64,000 nucleotides of DNA from the NCBI GenBank assembly GCA_037178625.1, contig CM074132.1, forward strand, positions 2,232,001-2,296,000. Direction: 5' to 3'. Positions 59,321 to 64,000 of this stretch are shown here, piece by piece; the first letter of the stretch is position 1, and each line of letters opens with the position of its first letter. The notes beneath the pieces are model-generated. The model had not been told where the DNA came from, did not search any database, and saw only the letters and a program-made list of their open reading frames with translations. This DNA is from Skeletonema tropicum. Its lineage: Eukaryota > Bacillariophyta > Thalassiosirophyceae > Thalassiosirales > Thalassiosiraceae. A program made the translations under genes and the position numbers.

Positions 59321-60656
59321 ATGAAGTGCTCCTCTTTAACTCCGATATCCTTGTCCATCCAGCCCACCTATCATGGTGGACCAGGTAAGTAATGTTAATG
59401 CGCAACTCATAAACTTGCAATAAGCTTGGAGGAGTTGGAGTAGCCGACATGATGTTAGAAACAACATGTCAGTAAATGCTTCAGTATCGCATCTTCCAAC
59501 GCCTTATACTCAACGACGCGTCTCTACTTCTTCACTTCCGTTTCAGCCTGGCTTGCAAATAAGCTCGGTTACTTCAAAGAACTCTGTCTCGACGCAACTC
59601 TGGCCGTATATACAAGTGGTGCTCCTCACGTGAACGAGATTTCAAAGTGGTCTGTTGGCAGCGCAGGATCCTCTCCAAATATCCAAGGGTGGACACAAGG
59701 CATTCTCAAGACTGTGGGTATTAATAACGATGAGTCGGCCACTAATGCCCTAGTTGCCAACGCCGACGGCATCGCATCTTGGGCCGGCATCCTTGCCGCT
59801 GGCACATTGGGGGATACCAAGATCACGGTTTCTCCTAATTCTACAGGAGAGCTGGTGGTCGAGGAGTGTCTCAAGAAATATAATGTGTCATTTGATCCAG
59901 CAGTCAACTTCGATTACAATAGTAATCCAGGTTGACATCCTTTCGAGTCTGTCAGATCCTAATGGCAACGACTTCGGAAGCCTTTGGGCTCCTACACTCT
60001 ACTCGGCAGTTGAGACCTGGGGACCAGAGAGTGTCATCTGCAACGGTGTCGATGCTGGAGCGAATCTTATTGGAGGAATTATGGTATCTAATGAGGCCGA
60101 TGAGGAAGACACCGAAAGTGCTGCTTTAGCCATCGCTGCTTATCTCAAAGGCATTGAGTACTTCAAGAGGAATCCTGAGCAGGCAAAGGCATACTTGAAT
60201 GAGTTTTACGTGGAGCAGGGATTCCCTCCTCTTTCCCCTGAGGCATTGGACTTGGAGTTCTCGCGTCCCCTCTACAATCTTCAAGAACAGCTCGACATGT
60301 TGGCAAAGAACGAAGATAGTGTGTCAACCCTTGGTTCGTACTTCCAGGAGACTGTCGATTCCATGTTTGGAAGCGGCATTATTCCTTTTCGCCTCTATGC
60401 GGAAATTTACACTGATGACAGGTACATGAAGTGGATTGCTGCCAATGAAGCACTCTTTGAGTGGACAATGACTTTGGAAGAGTCTGCACCTATCAGCCCA
60501 GGTGATAAAGATGCTCCCATTCCTTTAGATCCTACTCCTGAGGCTGCTACTCCCAGACTCCTAACCGTGGAAGATCCTCCTAGCAGCGGTAACTACCAAA
60601 GAATGGCTGTACCTATTGGTTTTGTTGTTGCAATATTCTACTACATGTTCATGTGA
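59321..60656 (+). CDS. Bacterial-type NitT/TauT (NMT1-like) solute-binding protein with C-terminal membrane tail
   Basis: Exon 1 59321-59384, intron 59385-59546 (162 nt, GTAAGT...TTTCAG), exon 2 59547-60656; one surplus base near 59930 gives 390 residues. The joint makes GGPGAWLANKLGYFKELCLDATLAVYTSGAP, the start of the NitT/TauT/NMT1 (SBP_bac/NMT1-like) periplasmic binding fold; GINNDESATNALVAN and VICNGVDAGANLIGGIMVSNE follow, with ALAIAAYLKGIEYFKRNPEQAKAYL in the second lobe. The C-terminus is Pro-rich and ends in a hydrophobic stretch, MAVPIGFVVAIFYYMFM, which could anchor it by helix or GPI. No signal peptide is seen at ATG 59321, so an upstream exon is probably missing. No ABC permease is nearby. 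Ligand unknown. Confidence 0.78.
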
Positions 60657-61139
60657 ACTGATAGTCAGCCTACATATGCTCTTATTTGTCACTCAAACTC
60701 AAAGGCAAAGTGTGGAAGAAGGCTACTCCTATAATTTTGTCAAATGTGTTCAGTTAAATCATAATTCATCATTTCCTTATTACACCCACCCATTTAATCT
60801 TTTGCTACCACCTACAACACTACTACTTGGTCGAGTTGCTTTCTATTCCCGTTTCTCTGACACCCTAAACAGGATCTTCAGACACCTGTCTGAGTCACTT
60901 GGGTGGTCTCAGGTCTCAGCATGCTGTCCCTCTGAAGAGGACTCCCATGTGTGACAGAAGATCCTTCGGGAGTCCTTCGGGTGTTTCTCTGAGACAACTC
61001 TTTACGCGCGCGTGTAGAGGAAATATCTAAGACCCCATCACCCATACCCACGCGCACCGCCCGCCCGCCGCCCCCCAAAACCAAAATCCAAAATATCCTC
61101 CAAATTCATCAAAATCAAAGACCTCACAAAATAATAACC
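60657..61139. other. Intergenic region
   Basis: 483 bp, head-to-tail spacing. Contains a short repeat CCTTCGGGAGTCCTTCGGGTG (60963-60982). No gene recognised. Confidence 0.4.
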
Positions 61140-62021
61140 ATGAGCGTCTCCATTGTAGTACAGCGCTTTAGGCAATGCAAACTTCTCCTCAACGAAGAGC
61201 AGTGGGTGACGGTGGGTGACGGTGAAAATAGCACGAGCTGTGGTTTGCTCGCTTACGTTAGCTTCGGATCTTCCACCACTCTATCTCAAGTTGAGACAGC
61301 AGCACAAACTCTCTTGAATCTTCCTGTGCTAACAACTGGTCTCTGGGGTGATTCTTCATCTACACAATCCATCGTGAGTCTAGCTACCACTTCTACATCG
61401 TTATGCTCGCTAGTTATTGTTCCCCAGGCAAATCTCATCAGTAAAGTGAAAGGAAACGGAAAGACTATCCAATATCATGGCCAAATAGATAAAGTTTCTG
61501 GGGAACAAATGTATGATTATTTTTGCAGCCACGTCCAAGGCATGTTACTGGAAGCTCAATGTGAATCACGTTCAGAAAAATTGCCAGAGTGGTACATCAA
61601 GCGGAAGAGATTTTTGGAGCAGCAGCAAAGTAAGAAATCTCACTCGCCGTCTACACCACCCGAGGAAATGTTTCGAGATGATTCGAAGTACAGTGAGTGG
61701 GATGACAGAGGCATACCAACAAAGGACTCAGAAGGGAATGCACTTACTAAAAGTGGTGTGAAGAAATTGACCAAAATGTATGAAGCACACAAAAAGAAGC
61801 ACATGAAGTGGAAAGAAGAAGAGCAGCGAAAGTGTGACGATGTCAGTGCTTCCGATCAACCCAACTCGTCGAGTATGGTTACAGAGGCTCCACCTGCGGA
61901 GCAATGGGATGGATCTTTAGATGAAACGTTCTGTCATTTTGTAAAGGGAAGTTTTGGAAAGCGACAGGGTCTTGAGTTCAGCAGTGATATGGGTCCGTTT
62001 GTTCATTCTTTTAATGTGTGA
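61140..62021 (+). CDS. DTD2: ATD/DTD2-type D-aminoacyl-tRNA deacylase with internal insertion
   Basis: Single exon, 293 residues, clean frame. The N-terminal part (VVQRFRQCKLLLNEEQW, GLLAYVSFGSSTT, AAQTLLNLPVLTTGLWGD, SLVIVPQANLISKVKGNGKTIQYHGQIDKVSGEQMY) and the end (FVKGSFGKRQGLEFSSDMGPFVHSFNV) match the DTD-fold chiral proofreading enzymes. In place of the DTD1 SQFTL motif it has PQANL, and its C-terminal GP motif reads DMGPF; both are features of the DTD2/ATD branch. Those enzymes remove mischarged amino acids from tRNA. Between the two parts is an extra ~95-residue hydrophilic block (EWYIKRKRFLEQQQSKKS, WDDRGIPTKDSEGNALTKSGVKKLTKMY). Cytosolic by default. Confidence 0.82.
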   Translation: MSVSIVVQRFRQCKLLLNEEQWVTVGDGENSTSCGLLAYVSFGSSTTLSQVETAAQTLLNLPVLTTGLWGDSSSTQSIVSLATTSTSLCSLVIVPQANLISKVKGNGKTIQYHGQIDKVSGEQMYDYFCSHVQGMLLEAQCESRSEKLPEWYIKRKRFLEQQQSKKSHSPSTPPEEMFRDDSKYSEWDDRGIPTKDSEGNALTKSGVKKLTKMYEAHKKKHMKWKEEEQRKCDDVSASDQPNSSSMVTEAPPAEQWDGSLDETFCHFVKGSFGKRQGLEFSSDMGPFVHSFNV

Positions 62022-62147
62022 CTGTTTTGAAGCCCTCCTGTGCCGTGCTTTAGTAGAGTTGGCGAAAGAAGTTAGAATTGAATACACATCTCTAGACAAT
62101 GACATTGTGACGATAGAGCTGATGTATCTTGTGTTAATATGTAGATA

Positions 62148-64000
62148 TTAAGTATCTTTCAAGCAGCATTTGAGTGCATTATAATAGGAGGCGGTCAAAT
62201 GATCTGTGACAGCTTGACTTCCTCCTGCAAGCTCAAATCCCTTCAACATTTTGACAGTCCCGTTCGTCCAGACAGCATTATAAGCATTCATTTCTGTAGC
62301 TATGCCTCCATCGCCAGGAGGCATCGTCAACGTATTACTCTTATTCTCTCCCCACTTTTGATAAAGCAACAGTACTTGTCCTGGCACGAGTAAGTGGTGA
62401 TCACCGTCCTCATTCCAATAGTACTCGTCAAGTCCACCGTCCCCTAACGTTGCCTCATAAATGGCTTCTTTCTGTATTCGTTTCAATTCTTTCGGTTCGA
62501 TCACAAGTTTCCCGCCCGTACCTTCAGATAACTTTCGAAATAATGCAAGGGACGAAAGCATTTGATTGCTGCTGCTACCAGGATTCATTGACTCCTCTGA
62601 TAGCGAACAAATGACAGCTTCCAACACTGTCATTAAAACATCGAGATTTGTCAACGAAGATCTTGGGATGATATCAGAATTGTTCACAACCGAGGTTACG
62701 TAGTGGCGGCAAGCTAGAGACGACAGACGATCGAGCAGGGGCGGAGGTGCAAAAGCGTACGCCCGTACTCGTTGACTTTCCCCGCCGCCATCATCTGTAT
62801 CATCCCTTTCCTCGCTCACGAGAGGTGTTACAAGCGACGCGTATTTCCCTCGAATTAGAATTGCCAATAAAGCTGCGGCACCTGCTCCAAGACTGTGACC
62901 GCAGCATACTACGTCAAAGCCCTTCGACAAAGCATACTCTTCGATGAGAGGTGATATCTCCTGAAGCAATTGCTGTGCAGAATGGAGAATGCCTTCATGT
63001 GCACCCCTGAGTTTGGTTGATCGGAATAATTGCATTTCTACTCCATTGTCTTCTATTGTTGACATTGTTGCTGTTGCAGGTAACTCTTGCAACAACCTTT
63101 GCAGTTTCTGTGACTCTTTCGCCTCATCATGTCGAGATGGAAGGAGTAAGATGTTCTCCAAGAGATGGCTGTCCCTTTTTGTGCTATGCTGGTGCTGCTG
63201 GCTTCCTGTCTCTTTTTGATTATTTTCAATCATCAGTTCAACCTCGACCGTTTCGTAGCCATCGTCAATTGTTTTTAATTCGAAGTATTCATAACTTGAT
63301 GATGATAATGACATGAGGTTCTCGGGAATGGCATCGCCTTCAATTAAATCGACATTGGTATCATTGCATTCTTCACAAACAGACAGGCTTCTTGTGTCTG
63401 CTCGGTCAGTAGCTTCTGACTGGTCATGTAAGTTCGAGTCTGGTACCTCGCCACAGCTAATATTATCTTTCTCTGTCATTTTATCCGGCTGAGATGAAAG
63501 GGAATTAACATCGCCTTCGGTTAAATCATCATTGGAATCATCGCATCCTTCACAAACAGACAGGCTTGTCTCTCCTCGGTCAGTAGCTTCTGACTGGTCG
63601 GGTAAGTTCGAGTCTGGTACCTCGCCACAGCTAATATTATCTTTCTCTGTCATTTTATCCAGTTGAGATGAAAGGGAATTAACATCGCCTTCGGTTAAAT
63701 CATCATTGGAATCATCGCATCCTTCACAAACAGACAGGCTTGTCTCTCCTCGGTAAGTAGCTTCTGACTGGTCATGTAAGTTCGAGTCTGGTACCTCGCC
63801 ACAGCTAAAGATATCTGTTATTTTTCCCGGATGAGATGAAAGGGAATTAACATCGACTTCGGTTAAATCGACATTGGAATCATCGCATCCTTCACAAACA
63901 GACAGGCTTGTCTCTCCTCGGTCAGTAGCTTCTGACTGGTCATGTAAGTTCGAGTCTGGTACCTCGCCACAGCTAATATTGTCCTCCTCTATAATTTTTT
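62148..64000 (-). CDS. Class-3 lipase with N-terminal tandem repeats (partial, runs off window)
   Basis: The frame is open from the window edge to the stop at 62148-62150, at least 616 residues; the start lies outside. The N-terminal part within the window is four copies of a 56-59-residue repeat (SLSVCEGCDDSNDDLTEGD, NSLSSQ, DNISCGEVPDSNL, DQSEATDR). Then follows the lipase domain: FDVVCCGHSLGAGAAALLAI with the GxSxG nucleophile, RVRAYAFAPPPLLD, and VNNSDIIPRSS with the acid Asp, as in the lipase_3/diacylglycerol-lipase family; the C-terminal His may be in VTDHLTASYY. It probably hydrolyses acylglycerols. It is convergent with the deacylase gene, 126 bp apart. Confidence 0.85.
   Translation of the reverse strand, partial: KIIEEDNISCGEVPDSNLHDQSEATDRGETSLSVCEGCDDSNVDLTEVDVNSLSSHPGKITDIFSCGEVPDSNLHDQSEATYRGETSLSVCEGCDDSNDDLTEGDVNSLSSQLDKMTEKDNISCGEVPDSNLPDQSEATDRGETSLSVCEGCDDSNDDLTEGDVNSLSSQPDKMTEKDNISCGEVPDSNLHDQSEATDRADTRSLSVCEECNDTNVDLIEGDAIPENLMSLSSSSYEYFELKTIDDGYETVEVELMIENNQKETGSQQHQHSTKRDSHLLENILLLPSRHDEAKESQKLQRLLQELPATATMSTIEDNGVEMQLFRSTKLRGAHEGILHSAQQLLQEISPLIEEYALSKGFDVVCCGHSLGAGAAALLAILIRGKYASLVTPLVSEERDDTDDGGGESQRVRAYAFAPPPLLDRLSSLACRHYVTSVVNNSDIIPRSSLTNLDVLMTVLEAVICSLSEESMNPGSSSNQMLSSLALFRKLSEGTGGKLVIEPKELKRIQKEAIYEATLGDGGLDEYYWNEDGDHHLLVPGQVLLLYQKWGENKSNTLTMPPGDGGIATEMNAYNAVWTNGTVKMLKGFELAGGSQAVTDHLTASYYNALKCCLKDT
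63320..64000 (-). repeat. Coding tandem repeat, 168-177-bp unit, four copies
   Basis: CATTGG(A/T)ATCAT recurs at 63353, 63530, 63704 and 63872. Units stay in frame, so variation in copy number would not break the lipase gene. It continues past the window edge. Confidence 0.9.

Overview
The window looks like nuclear DNA of a stramenopile alga with a secondary plastid, most likely a centric diatom. The evidence is: small GT-AG introns (58-240 nt); several precursors that begin with a signal peptide followed by an 'AF/GF' cleavage motif (CGF at 242, DAF at 14683, SAF at 33363, WGF at 25632), the hallmark of diatom plastid import; a DUF6824-type domain with a Gln-rich tail; and a long unconventional myosin. 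No rRNA, CRISPR array or prokaryotic operon was seen, and I recognised no tRNA by eye. Genes are on both strands, mostly as single units with short intergenic spaces.

Layout. 0-13.5 kb is gene-dense: plastid NSF-like AAA ATPase, small secreted Thr-rich protein, membrane-anchored beta-propeller protein, membrane-anchored kinase-like protein, small polytopic membrane protein, Mx/dynamin-like GTPase. 13.5-14.7 kb holds tandem repeats. 14.7-27 kb holds a DUF819 membrane protein, an alpha/beta hydrolase, an Asp/Glu-racemase-like protein, an F-box-like/Cys-rich protein, a dual-specificity phosphatase, a coiled-coil protein, a FGDL-repeat protein and mitochondrial 3-hydroxyacyl-CoA dehydrogenase. 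27.1-29.4 kb is a decayed Tc1/mariner-like transposon with 136-147 bp terminal inverted repeats. 29.8-40.1 kb holds an unknown membrane protein, glucose-6-phosphate isomerase, a plastid EEP-fold nuclease/phosphatase with inserted EF-hands, a mitochondrial ABC half-transporter and a DUF6824 protein.

40.2-51.6 kb is an accessory island almost free of host genes: a foldback element with four near-identical hairpins, inverted telomere-like tracts, an element bounded by 19-bp inverted repeats, a short element whose ends carry TGTCCACGCA, and a 2.4-kb element with nearly perfect 342-bp terminal inverted repeats around a ~508-residue ORF that I cannot assign to a family. 51.7-64 kb returns to genes: a DXD glycosyltransferase, a ~1700-residue myosin, a bacterial-type solute-binding protein with a C-terminal membrane tail, an ATD/DTD2-type tRNA deacylase and a class-3 lipase with a 5' repeat domain that runs off the window.

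An important caveat: many otherwise convincing genes between about 15.5 and 60 kb are broken by single-base frame changes, mostly one extra base and often in short homopolymers, while genes in the first 11 kb are clean. Even highly conserved housekeeping genes (GPI, myosin) are affected. I read this as uncorrected assembly error rather than mass pseudogenisation. For these genes I give the whole span and describe the break.
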